Made by a program: the position numbers and the translations under genes. From the NCBI GenBank assembly GCA_005281725.1, contig SSBO01000012.1, positions 7,198,607 through 7,262,606 on the forward strand: a DNA stretch of 64,000 bases, given 5' to 3'. Each line of letters starts with the position of its first letter. The first letter of the stretch is position 1. Source of the stretch: Wuchereria bancrofti. Taxonomy: Eukaryota; Nematoda; Chromadorea; Rhabditida; Onchocercidae. The notes under the pieces were generated by a model, which worked only from the letters and a program-made list of their open reading frames with translations, ran no database searches and was not told where the DNA came from. Positions 31,079-44,100 of this stretch are shown here, piece by piece.

Positions 31079-34000
31079 TCAGCAAAGTGTCCTTGCCGTT
31101 CTCAAATCCACGGCACCATTCTCGATCATTTGAATATCATCTATTGCACAAGCTCCCTGATTTGTCCTTGTATTTTCGCAAACAAATAAAATCTAAAAAA
31201 ACTGAAAATAGTTTTAAGCATTTTATCAATACTATAGAATAGATTTAAGAAACGAAGAAATAAAATCATTCGAAAAAATTTTTGTTTCAGTAGAACCTTT
31301 CAACACTTCTACAGAAATAATTTCATAAATTACTAAGAATACAGAGTACTAGCGGTAACCTGAACCTGGTCATGCTCTATTTTACAGTAACTCCACGTTT
31401 ATAATCCTGAAAAGAAGTTTACGTAAAAATTTTAAAATCTTCAAAAAAAAAGAAAGAAAAAACAAGAAAATACTATTAACCTTAGAGGTACCAGCTGGGC
31501 AAATAAATGCGGTAAGTTTCCATGTTCTATCACTCACACTAACAAATTTATCAGATGCGAACAAGCAGTGTTCCAAACTTTCGCAACAGCCTTTCAGCTG
31601 TACGCCATGTGTTCCTTCATAATACTGGAACCGTAATCGAACTGGTTCTTTCAAGTTCACAATATTCACTGCTAATCCAGCCATTTCTCTTGGATATAAA
31701 AATGTAGCTGCATAATAATGGCCTTCTGGAATTAATTTTGCTTCAGTTCTTTACTTGCAGTTATAATGTAAAAAGTTTATTACTATTTTTAAACTATTTT
31801 GGATTGAAAGAATATTCCTTTAAAATCAGTGGAAAATATTTTTGTAGTCCGAAATTCTAAACAAAGTGATTCTAAATACTTTAAAATGATATTTACTTCC
31901 GAGCATATTTCGTAATAAGTAATTTCGGCAAGAATAAAACAAACCAGTCCCTTCTTTAACCCCAGTAACTTTATTCATGTATTGTCCAGTGACCACTTGG
32001 AAACTTGTTGTCACGCCACGTATTGACTCCGTTTGATGAGCCTCCTTATAATTACAGATATTTCCTGAAATAATGTAATTCAAATTTACATCAATTTTAA
32101 ATGCATTAATATTGGTTTTACTAAAAATATATTACACAGGAAAATTTTCAAATGAACATACGATTTTCAAATGAACATTTGATTGCATTGCAAATGGCTG
32201 ATGAAGAGGTAGTGATCTTGGATGCTTGATTTCTCTTTGAAGATGATGCTGGTACTGGCACTATGTCAGGTGATGATGAAAGAGCAGACCCACTAAATCC
32301 AGACTGTGATTCTGAAGATGATACAACCGAATGTAATGATCCAGTTGCAGATGCAGCTAATGATTTCGTTTCAGTTGTTTTAATTTCAGCAGATGATTTC
32401 TTTCTCCCAAATGTCATTGGAGACGAAGAATTTACTGAAGAATGCGAAGCATCGATCTAAAACAAACATTATTGCTTGAAATACTTTTATTATTATTACT
32501 ATCATTATTATTATTAGTTATTATTACTATTATTATTTATTATCACTATTATTAATTATTATTTTTTAGATTGAAAAAGGCATAGCAGTGGCTCTAAAAA
32601 ACTTACACTATTTGCAACACCAGGTTCATTTGCACTCGCTGTTGCTGCTTTTTCATCAATTTGTGCTTTTCGCTCCTCCTGTTCAATGCCGCAGTCATCA
32701 CCGTCACTTTCATAGATTATTTCAATGTCATCTAGAATTGCCATATCACCTCGCCCGCTAACAAAGTTACTTGCCACAAATACAATCTGAAATTTCAAAT
32801 CAAGCCATAGCTTTCTTCATCTGTCTGGATTTCTTGCAAAACTTAATTAAACAAAAACTCACATCAATGAGTGAAGCTTTTGGAAGAACCAATTCGGTCG
32901 CGCCAAGGCCATTTACAAGAGGAAATTCTTGACAATTTAACAGTGGATTAAAGTTAACAGTGTTTGGAAATGATTCTCGTTGACATACTTGCAACAAAAC
33001 ATTTTCTGACTGCCAGTGTCTGGAATCAACGAATTCATATGAACTGTCATGAATTATGATTTAGGTAATTTAATAATCTCTTAGATTGCATGCTTGATCC
33101 CAAAATACAAATCACATAGATCAACAAAGATTTCATATGAAGCTCAGTATAGAAGCACGAAGTAGAATACCTTGAGTAAAGAAGATTTAGACTATTCAGA
33201 ACTGAGCCTTAAAAGATTTAGACTTTTAAAACTGAAATACTGGACAGGCATTGCATTAGTAAATAATTCATTTGGCATAGAAATTTGTGTTACCTACCTT
33301 GCTCTTACGATAATAGGTGATGATGCGCAACCAATAGCGCATGATGCAAACTGCGCCTCGTCTGAAGGCGCTGAACTGCTGGCATAGGTAACCAAATAAT
33401 TACCACCTTATAAATTACTGAACTATTTAATGCTCTTTTATTTTTTTTTCTTAGGCTATGTTCAATATTATATACAATAATTACATATCATTTCCTGCAT
33501 TAATTATACAGGTTACATACAGTATAAGAAACATCATTTAAATTAGCCAGCTATGAAGATTTTGGTTATAATGAAGAATATACTTGGAAAAAGTGCATTC
33601 TGAAATTGTGGTGAATCGAGTACGCCATTTGCTAAATGCCAGTCAAGCTGGTCATCAGGTGGTGGAACATTAGCCCAGCAACACGGACGAGAATCAAAAT
33701 CACAAGACAGTGCTTCGCCTAGAATTTCCATAGAATTAAAAAACTGTGTGCTATCTCATTTACTTTTACATGGTGCATTGCTATTGTCATATGACAATAT
33801 AAACTCTATCAAATCCTTTTTCCATAATGGTTAGAAATCAGGAATAAGGACAATACGTAAATAGAAACAAATAATTGTGCAGCCAGCGAACTGATAGTTC
33901 AATAAATATTTCAAAAAAAAAATCGAACAGTATGGAACAGAATGAAAGTATGCGCAAATGGACCTAACCACACTAACAGAATTCGAAAGAACTATTTTCC

Positions 34001-35494
34001 TAATATCCTTTATGCAAAACTTTATTCAGGAAATAGAGCAGAATAAAAAGACCAATTACCTACAGCAACTGGACCACCTCCTTCTGCGTTGTATCCATTT
34101 GAATCAAATTCATGTAATGTTATCTTTGAGCCCAATAAACCTATAGAAGAATTAAAGAATGATGAAAAGTTCTGCAATCACTGGGAATTTTAATTTCCAG
34201 AACAACAATAACCAGCTTTTTGTGATCACTGTGATCACTAAATCTAGAAAATGTTAATAATGTCGCTTAATAGTAGAGGCGATTCTTTACTCGTTTTTAT
34301 CCATAAAGCGACCTACAGTGTTATTATATTTATTGGCATGATATAGTATAAGGAAAGAAATTCTCAGCGCATATTTGAGTGACAAGTTTTCCTGTCCTGT
34401 ATTATTTGGTATTCATTCAAATGACCCATATCGTTTAATAATGTTTTATCTTCAAGGAAAAAGATTCGAAAAAGTAGATAGTAAAGAAGGTAATAGAAGA
34501 ATGATAAGGGGGAGAAAGTTAAGGAATATTTTCGAAATTAGTTGTACTTTTTGTCATGGCATTAGATGTTTTTTAATTTGTCAACATGCTGTCAGCTTTA
34601 TGTATATGCACTATTGGTTATAGTAAAAATAATGCTTTCAACTAATTCACTTGCGATGGCAACAATAAACTAAAAATAAACAAAGTATGATATTTCCATT
34701 TCGTCATTTCGTTTGGAAGAACTTGATCATTTTGCAACTTTGCATGCAGCAACATTTATTGCTTAATTTTTAGATCAAGTACGGTGTGCAATCTTATAAC
34801 TTCCCTGTCACTTATCTTACAATAAGAAGAAACCATAAAATATAACCACCGAACCAATCAGTAGTGAGCAAATGACAAATAAGGAGACTAAGTTAAGATT
34901 ATAAAAAATTGCAAGACAAAAGAAATATAAATTATAATTAGAGATGGAAATTCATTTATGAAGTTTTTTTATTTCTATAGATGCTATTTTTAATAGACTT
35001 TTCCTGAGAAGGCCAAAAGAAATTTGAAATTTAAAGACAAACGCAGTTTCAAAAATAATTTATAATTTTTGGTTGATAATATAAATATGTAAGAACCGAT
35101 TACACGTGATTGCTTTAAGATAGTGAAAATGATGTTCACAGCAATCAAATCGAAGCGAAGACCTCTCAAACAGGCCAGAAGTAATCCATGGGGAAGTTTC
35201 TTTAACTGACTGTTTTAAACGGGAAAGCCAAATAAATTCGGAATCCACTAAACTTACTATTAAGAAGCTGTTGTTGTGGGATTGGTCCAATAGGTCTTCG
35301 ACCGGCAGATGAAATTGCAGGCCTAACTGCACCGACAGGAGCATTGTTAGGCACTTGCTGCGGTGCAGCGACAAGTGCGATTCTTTGTGGTTGACCAATC
35401 GCTGCTTCGGGTGGAGAAGGCGGGATGGGATTAAACTGCTGTACTGATACTCCAGACGAAAATGCTCGTGGCGACGTACTAATGCAGCTTTCTC
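31079..35494 (-). CDS. MAM gene B: extracellular protein with two MAM domains (5' end missing)
   Basis: MAM domains are extracellular adhesion modules found in receptors, proteases and matrix proteins. Ten exons join in phase: 35494-35258, 33718-33584, 33370-33298, 33019-32863, 32786-32607, 32456-32162, 32064-31945, 31725-31481, 31406-31386, 31192-31079. The first is a Pro/Gln/Ala-rich linker (FNPIPPSPPEAA...PQQQLLN). MAM1 runs from LSCDFDSRPCCWANV to ILDDIEIIYES. A Ser/Thr-rich linker of about 100 residues follows (SLAASATGSLHSVVSSSES). MAM2 runs from IKCSFENRNICNY through LRFQYYEGTHGVQL to GACAIDDIQMI, and the protein ends RTARTLC. One exon is only 21 bases. There is no membrane segment or enzyme domain after MAM2, so it is probably secreted. 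The start and signal peptide were not found; they should lie upstream, between 35.5 and 41.1 kb. The role is unknown; cuticle or apical matrix is inference. Confidence 0.85.
31386..31406 (-). other. 21-base microexon of MAM gene B
   Basis: Seven codons (DYKRGVT) sit between an acceptor TTTTCAG and a donor GTAAAA. Without it the MAM2 beta-strand before ILFVCENT would be missing; reading through instead hits a stop within three codons. Phase 0 on both sides. Confidence 0.75.
32486..32566. repeat. ATT trinucleotide repeat inside a MAM gene B intron
   Basis: An imperfect run of TTA/ATT units with a few ACT or ATC interruptions, occupying much of the 150-base intron between exons 32786-32607 and 32456-32162. 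Confidence 0.9.
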
Positions 35495-35659
35495 CTTAAA
35501 TTTCTGGATGTTAACGAAAATGAAAACATTAGCAGTGAATAAAAAGATTGATACTCCAAGAAATAGGTGATTTGGATAAGATGAAAAATTTTTTAATACT
35601 GCTATGAACTTCTTCGTCGAAGACCTGTAGATATTCAAAGCCAAAGTATGCACTGAGGT

Positions 35660-38600
35660 GAATTAAGAAGTTTGATTTTGACCATAATCTTTTTAATTTA
35701 ATAAGCATTGTTAGAAAATACGACGATAGCTGTCAGATTGAAATCTTTACTTTTCTCACACTGTTTTCGATCCTTGTCAGTGCTAGTACAAACTGCTTTA
35801 AAGATTTAGTGCCTACTCATAAATATGTTTATTAGTTGAGCTTTACATTTCCTATTGTAGAAAATATTTTGCAAACAATTTTTATTTAACCAGTTGCATA
35901 ATGAAATCTTTTGCTTTGACCAATTTTGTGAAAAATTCGATTTGAGATTTGAGTGATCGGCAGTGATAAAGGGTCACATTCGCGAAATCGAAATTGGGTC
36001 GGAGGTGAACAATGAATTCAGCAGAATTCGATTTTAATTTTCACGATTCGTTAATGAATAATTGAAGAACATGAGAATTGCAGAACATATTTCGTTCTCA
36101 TATTGCAAAAAACGAAAAAAAATCCAGTAATATCTAGGTTTCTGAGGAATTAAGCAGATTATATCATCGGGAGTAAAAACTGATGTCATTTATCGATATC
36201 ATTTTCTAGATGCGATTCGTATTAGATCATAGATTGCTGATTCTGATTATATACGAGATCCTATAACCGTTATGTTACTCCACTTCAAAATGTTGAAATT
36301 GAAATTTAAACGCATTTTGAAGGAAAAACTTTCTTAACTGCAAGTATACTTCGATGTCTGAAGAAAAAGAAATGTTATGATCTTTGGTTTCCTAAATTTG
36401 CTGACAACTGGAATAATGTGGAAAATGGATTAAATTTCAGTTTCATTAATCCTGTCGATTGAACTGCCTCACTTTTCTGTTATTTATGCCTTTACCCTCG
36501 AATTAAAAGCCCACAAAAGTATCACCAGTTTGGAACAATTTTGGCACTTTTTATGAAAAAAAAGTAGAAAAAAATATTGAAATAAAATCCCCACGGATAT
36601 ATTCAAGACAGAAATGTATGTTGCAGAAAGTATCTCTGATTCAGATGTTGAAACATGATATGTCTATGACTCTGATGCTGAAACACTACTACGACATTTT
36701 TAATTTTGTGCTCGTAATACTACTAACAAACTGTCAGTATAATGATTTTACACTGAATGCTTTCAAAATTTTCAAAAACATGAGGGTAATTGTTTCTAGT
36801 ATTAAGGAAGTGAATTTTTAAAATGTGATACGATTTTAAAACCATTTCACATATCAATATGCTTTAGTTAAGGCACTAGAAAAATTATTCTTTTAACTGA
36901 AACAAAAAAAGTCAAACTACCCACATTTTTAAAAATATCCATTTCCTTAGATTATTTCCCTTCGAATATTTCTTTCCTTCAATTTTGGTACGCAACTGTT
37001 CAGATGATAAATTCCAAATTTCTGATTTTGTTGAAATTGAAAAGTATGTAATTAAGAGATCTGAATGCAGTCTAATGTTCCGAAAGCAATTCATAACGGA
37101 TGCAATTAACATCTCATCTGAACGAAATATACCAGCATGAACGAAAGAACTACGACGACCTTGTGGTTGTTCATAACCATATCATCAATATTTTAATTTT
37201 GTCATTGAATTTCTCAAATATTTCAGATTAAAATCTTCACGAGATTTTTCGATTTAGATCCAGATTTTATTTTTCTCGTTCTTAATAAATGTACTTTTGA
37301 AAATTCTGCCCATATGATACATTATTTCTCCTTATCTCAAGGAAACTTTGGGAACAATAAATAAAAGACTAAGGCTGATTCAGCTTTCTGGATAGAAGGG
37401 TATGCGACAAAACAAATTCTCAAATACTCAAATATATTACTTAACCACCAATGGAGGTAGCTTCTAGCTCAATATCAGAAAGTTTTTAAAAGCATAATAT
37501 TGAAGGATTTTTAAAAACTCGGGAAGTAAAAATATTGATTTAAAACTCTTGCTAACCTCACTTTTTTCTTACTTTACAGGCAAAAAGTCATTTTAAAAGT
37601 GCTATCTTTCGAATATTCTTAACAAAGCTATAGGAACTATCCAAAGTTCTCCAGAAAAGTCCCAAACGATTCTAATAATTGTTAGCTTAACCGCAATGTA
37701 TTCTCAAACTTCAACATTTCCACATACAAATAAGCTGCGGAAAAGATCAGTTTAAATTTAAAAGCTTCAAAATAAAAAAAATAGGGAATTTTCTGTATGA
37801 TCGTGCTACCACATTTGCAAAAAATATGAGTAGCGGTACCAAAAAAAGTTTTAATAAACAAAAGTGAGATGCGCTTGCCAAAACCCTTCATCGTTTGAAA
37901 ACCAGATTTCATGAATATTCAATAAACTTTGAAATAAATGCGAAATTGCATGCAATCTGTGATGCACTTGGTATTAAATGCTAGTTTAAGCAGGTAGAGA
38001 AATCTAAACCAGGAGGTCTAAAACCACCTTATATTGTTTATTTGAAACCGATCTACCCTTAAAAATAATAATCTTGTTAAAACTAGTGTAACTTCATTAA
38101 TTCTAAATTTCAAAATTTCAACGCTTCCCCTCTCAAAAAACATAGTAAATGGAATAAAAATTTGCATCTAAATCATAAAATTGTAAGTAGATAATAAAGA
38201 TAGTCTAAGAAAGATGTAAGTAGAGATGGAACAGCTGTTATGCTTTTCAGCACTATGTTAATTAGTAATCTAGTGGCTTTTCTCTATGAAGAATGAAAAG
38301 CATACCTAATCGGAATAAAGTTGTTGTCAGTGATGCAAAAATGAACATAACGATAGGTAACATTCGGACCTGCTCCACAAATAACCAATAGATTTCGAAT
38401 TAGTGATAACGATGACAACCAACAACTGACTACAGGTACGAGCAACCTACAGGATCGAAATTGTGGATTACGATGAATATGAGGTGCTTTGCTTTGCTAC
38501 TACGATTTCCAAATGTTTGAAAGATGAAAATTTTTCGAAAAAACGAATGTGAAGAAAAACTGTTTCTGGATTATGACTGATAAGGAGTGAGAAAACGACA

Positions 38601-41112
38601 GTCTTCTTTTAGTCCGATATCTGGTTATAACGTTGTTCTAGTAAATTATTAGCAAATGCAGCAAATTTGGACAACGATTCAACAACTCAACTGTCCACTT
38701 TAGATAATTCACGGGACAAATCACAGAGATGATTACGCTGATTGGCAGAGGAACTGAGGATGGAACTGCTGAGCGCAGTAAGGATGGCTGGATGGATTCG
38801 GTGAATTTGGTTGGATTCAGATGTTTCTACAGACACACACACTCGAAAGACAGACCTCAGCTAGACAGACCGGTATGAAGAACGCATACACATACATATA
38901 CATACACATACACACATATATACAGACATACACAGTCACATGGACAAAGAAAACGACAAAGAGTCGTATTTCTTCTAAGAAACAACGAAAATGTTGGTTG
39001 TCACTGGATGGATCTATCCCCTATGACCTCTTTCTCCTTCAACTACTGCCTTATGACCTAGTTCAACGAATAATTTGGTTCCTGTCAGAAGAATGTTTGC
39101 ATATATGTATGTCTGTCCTTACGCCGCTCAAATAAGGGTATCCCCCTATTTCCATCTAAGTACACCATCCCCCAAAGAACTACCCTAGAACCTGAAACTC
39201 CATTGTTGACACCCTCATTCAGGTTACATGCTTTTTTTTGTCCTCGTTTCTTTCTCATCTTGAATTTCTTAAATCGAATATATGTCCCTTCATACAACGA
39301 CGCTGTCATATGCAGAGCAACTAATTAAATTATTGTATCACCAATCCAAAATCTATTGAAGAAATTCTTGATAATAAGAAAAGGAATAGATTTGCTTGAA
39401 TTATTGAAAGTAATCGCAGAAATAGTAGTATTAATCACGAGGTGCTGTTGTTGGCCAGTTCTTCCAGTCCAAATTATATCACACACTTTGTTAACAAACA
39501 GATGCAGCGCAAGGTAAGGTAACCAACCTGGTTTTCCAAAAGCGAAATGCCATTCTAAAAATTGCTAAGCATTTCGGATTGTGTAACTATCAACAACAAG
39601 ATTTTAGAATTAAAATAGCTTTCCTTCGAATTCAACTTGCTGTTAGAAATCCAGCAAGGGCCATTCAGGAGTTGGAAAATAACTTTTTTTTATAAAAAAC
39701 CGAAAAAAAGGTGTAACCAGTAACGAATTTGTTTGATTTAGTCGCATTTTTTAATTCAAACACTTTTAAAAAAATGGATTTAAAAAGTGAAATATAATTT
39801 GCATGTAAGTTACTTTCACAACAATGAATAATGACAGCGATTAATTAGCAAAAAAATATTCAGATTTGAATAAACCATACGGAAGTGCGAGATAACATGA
39901 GGACAGTACAAGACTAATTAGAAAATCTTTTCAGATGAAAGGATTACCTCAAAAGGAAATATTACATAAAACCTACAGGGCATGAAATTTCACTTTTTTT
40001 CTTTTTTACACTTCTCAATCGAATTGATTATTAAAAATTATAGTTCAACAAACTCATTAGTTGTACTGCTTGAAATCACAAGAAGCCCTAAAACAATAGT
40101 ATACATTCTTTATTTTTTCACAATAAATACTATTTTCTAAAAGCATTGCTTATTTTTCGTTATTTCCAGGATTCCCTTAGAAGCTAACTTCATAAATTGC
40201 TTTTAATTTTATGAAAATTGTGAGAAGTACAGTTGTTATCACTACCAAATTTAAAAGGCATTCTGCCACTAGCTAACTGTAAAATTTTCAAAATTTTAAG
40301 GGCCGAAAGTAATGCAATCTGTTAAGTATTCTATACTGAAAAGATAATCAAGAGTCAACTGATTAATGCAAGGAAAGGTTGAGTCCAGACCGCGAAATAA
40401 CCATTACTTGTTAATTAAATTAAAACTCTGTGTGTGTGAACAAAGCGATAGCTGTTTTTATCAACACAATATATCTAACAGATAAATTGATCTTGTCAGG
40501 GCATGTGCCGTCTGTTTGACTTGTGTTCCCAACATTAACGATCAGAACTTTGTTCGGAAATTGCTATAAGTCATTCATTATGCCGCTCATTTCATGGAAA
40601 AAAAAACAGGAAATTTCAATTGAGAGAGAAAGATTGCAAATGCGTGTCTAATTTTTTCACACCTAAACATGCTAAATCAGAAGTGTTTATTTTCAGTTAA
40701 TAATTTTCATTATTTTCAACTGCATACTGAAGTATCACTGGCTTTTCAACATGATAATACGAACTGATCAGTGCTGTTCAAAAATGTTTTAATTTTTACA
40801 GCACAGATATGAATATAAGTATATTTATATAAGCAACACTGACTACTGGTATAATTTCAAGGAGCACTGGGTCGATCATAGCAATAACTTTGTGACGATC
40901 GAAATATTAGGCAGAACTCTCAGAAAGTATTGTTTTAACTGCCCATTAGTTTTATATTAACAGAATACCTATTCAGCTTTGTAACTAAACGGAATATTGA
41001 ATGGTGGATAGAGCATATATAATAAGTGCACTACGACAAACAATAAACACTACTACGTTTAATAGTTCAGTAACTGTTGATTTAAGAAAAGCTATGCAAA
41101 TAATTTACTCAT
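35660..41112. other. Interval between the two MAM genes; no gene recognised
   Basis: Should contain the promoter and first exon(s) of MAM gene B, which I could not identify. ORFs at 36618-36821, 36912-37112, 37682-37912, 38821-39135 and 39085-39309 have no motif; the 38821 ORF partly encodes the CA/TA repeat. Confidence 0.45.
38886..38938. repeat. CA/TA-rich microsatellite
   Basis: Imperfect run of ACATACATAT, ACACATAC and CACATATATA units, about 50 bases long. Confidence 0.85.
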
Positions 41113-44100
41113 TTATCGTGCACATGGGGCAGAAACTTCGCCATGTTTAATCAGTAACTGAATTTTATCAAGACCAATCACATAATTCTTCTTTAATTTA
41201 TCTGCCACAAAATAAATCTGAAACATATTGAAATACTATTAAGTTGAAAAAAGGCTTTTTTGACAAATTCAAGCTTTTTCATGACATTAAAAGAAAAAAT
41301 AGTTTCACCGTATGGAATCCTGGTGATATATTGATATGAAAATTTGTCCATTTTCTCGTTTTCACACTCAGCGTTTGTCCACTCCTTTCAAATGGACATT
41401 TTTGAAGAGAATCCAAACAGACTCGTAAACGACCATATTTGCCAGCCATATGTACGTAGAAGCTAATTTGTGATTCTTCAGGTATATTTATTGCTTTTGA
41501 CGTTCGCATGAGAAATATTGCTGCTGGATTATTCGTTTCACCAGCATATACAAACCAGCCATCTTAAATTAGAACCAGTCCGAGACGATTAAATTTATGT
41601 AGCCAGCGTTTGAAATCGACTAACCAAATTACGATTACAAGGGACGGAATTTTGCAATAGCTCCAATTCTAAAAATTGAGAAGCCAAATCACAATCTATA
41701 TAAACTGGCAAAGCTAGTTAGTCTTATTTATTTATTTATTTATTAATTCTTTTTTTTTGGGTCATGGATGAGTAAATTTTGGGTGAATAATTTATAAGCA
41801 CTGGCTGAAAAAACATAAAAAAAAATGATAGAAATCAAAAAATCATACCGCCATTGATATCGCTCATTATGCCGGTGAGGGTATTAGCAACTTTTTGATT
41901 TGAAAGCCTCCACTTCTTCGAAGTGATGTCCGAAGGTAAATCTATTATGAAATTTGTTTAGAGCTATCTATGATAAAATTAAATGTAGGATTCAGTTTTT
42001 AAAATCATCTTCAGATTAGAAATATTTAATAGATTCTGGCAAAAAAAAGACCGGATAAAATGTAAAATATACCCAGCAAAAGATCATCATCTTGGAGCTC
42101 GTCACTAGATATATAATTACACATATTAACAGAGTCAAACGAACAATCTGTGAAGGGACAAGGTGAAATAAGCTGAGCATCGATACGTCTAAGGGTTAAT
42201 TTTGATATTGATTTTCGCGATGTTGATGAAGCATACAACGGCAACAATCTGTATTTCATTCGTTGAATTTGGAATTATTATCACTTGGTTATGCAAATAG
42301 CAAGAAAAGAAAATAAGATTCAGCACCTTTTTGGAACATTAATTGACTTACCTCTTTCGATGTCCACTCGTAAGGAAAGAGATAAGATTTTTATTTACTG
42401 AATCAATACCATTAACGTCGAGAAAATTACCTGGAAGGTGTGTCATTCCCTTTCCTTTAATTTGCTAATTTAAGGAAGAAAAACCTTTAATTTTTCGTTC
42501 CTAGAATGAACGCATTCTAAGATAACGTCAGAGCAAGAAAAGAGAATTCATTTGCGCTTCCGTTGCAGATCTGTCAACCAAATTTCCATTAAAACTGTAC
42601 GATGATGAATAATTATCCTCTACTGTCTCGCAAGCATGAAACAACTTATTCTAACTAAACTCTTAACTTACGAAAAGTTTTTCCGTAAGAGTACTAGAAA
42701 GTGTAAAACCGCGTAAAAAAAAATTCTTAAATAAACGATGCAACGATCAATTTTACACGTAAAGAAGCAAGACGGAAGACCACATTTAAAAGTTCACAAG
42801 AACTGAACCCAGTTTATTTTACCGTCGTTTACTGAAACCTACGCGTCTCCTTTCAGACATCCAGAAAACTTACTGGTACTCTAAATTCTTCCCAAATAAA
42901 ATTTTTTTTCGTCAACATTTAAAATTATACCTTTTAAATTACCGAGAAAGGTTAATTTACTTCCACCACCTTCAGTTGATCGAGAATTGGTGTTCTCTGT
43001 AAAACGAAACTTCTTAAAATTAAACTAAACTCTTCTATTTTCTTATAGAAGTAGATTCCAGTGAACTTTTTAGAAAGATATGAGCTGCATAATTTTTCAT
43101 CTGACGAGGTTCCCTCATTAATTATTCTGTCATCTTTAAGATTAAAATAATTAAGCAAGAGAATATTCTTAAGCAAATAAAAGATTAAAATCAAATACTT
43201 ACAAGAAATAGAAGGTCTAAAAGTATTGCTGGAACCAAAATACTAGAAAATCCATAAGAAATATAAATAATCTTTCATTAATAACAATCTGTACATGTGT
43301 AATTTTACCTTTACCATTTAATGATTTGTTCTCAATAATTTTTAATATGGTAGCTTTCATAGAACTCATAGAAGCTGTACTCTCTGAATCAGCATTATTG
43401 TTGTCGCAATCCTTACTCAATAAGAACTTACGCCTTTGAACTTTGTTCATACCAAATTTTGCTGCCAAAATCATATTCCTTTTTTCCAACATTCTACATA
43501 TTTTTTCGGAATCTATTCTGTTCAAGTTTCTCAGTTGTCTACCTTTTATTGGAAATTTTGTCAGCAGTTTTTGTTTTTTTATCTTAAAAATTTTTCCGCA
43601 TTGGATTCTTATACATAGCAAATCCTTGAGAAGTTCAGACTTCACATAATTTGCAATTCATGTTTGATTACGAATCCCATAATTTTGATATATTCACGAA
43701 TACTTTGAAAATCAATAGTTTGATTTTCAACTAGATTTAAATAGACCAACTAGACCAACTAGATTTAAATGGTTTAAATAGACCACCGCTATCAACTATA
43801 TCTTTACACTTTCATTTTTAAGTTACCAGTTGTCACAAACTGGAAACCTCTTAAATTTTGTGGGTTTTTCACCAGCACTTTGTACTGCCACTTCATTTCT
43901 TTATTCAAATGCTTGGGATAAAGTTTGATGTGAAGTCGTACCAAACATTGCAACAATCTCTTTTTCCGCTGTTGTCTATCAAATAATAAGTCCTTTTAAT
44001 ATTAAGATCTAAATTTCTGACAACTTTCTAGGCATAGCAGCAAAAAGTACTAGATAATCAATTATTATGTCCTGTAAGTATAATGTAATGAAAAGTAACC

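Noticed and set aside
31079..31481. Truncated second MAM domain in gene B
   Set aside because: A 21-base microexon and a further exon at 31192-31079 complete the domain through GACAIDDIQM.
32263..32460. 65-codon plus-strand ORF rich in Asp/Glu
   Set aside because: Mirror of the Ser-rich linker exon of MAM gene B.
35060..35653. 197-codon minus-strand ORF
   Set aside because: It overlaps MAM gene B's linker exon in a different frame. The frame giving SPRAFSSGVSVQQFNP...PQQQLLN ends at a consensus donor in the right phase for the next exon, so the long ORF is a shadow.
38821..39135. 104-codon ORF containing a Thr/Tyr/His/Ile-rich run
   Set aside because: The run is the translation of a CA/TA microsatellite, not a protein signal.
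43179..43238. Possible exon CAATACTTTTAG... with GTAAGT donor
   Set aside because: Including it breaks the phase to the Ser/Gly linker exon at 42996; skipping it keeps all phases consistent.
43436..43649. Plus-strand ORFs of 60-68 codons
   Set aside because: Antisense to the hydrophilic linker frame of MAM gene A; their Phe-rich composition is the mirror of Lys/Glu codons.
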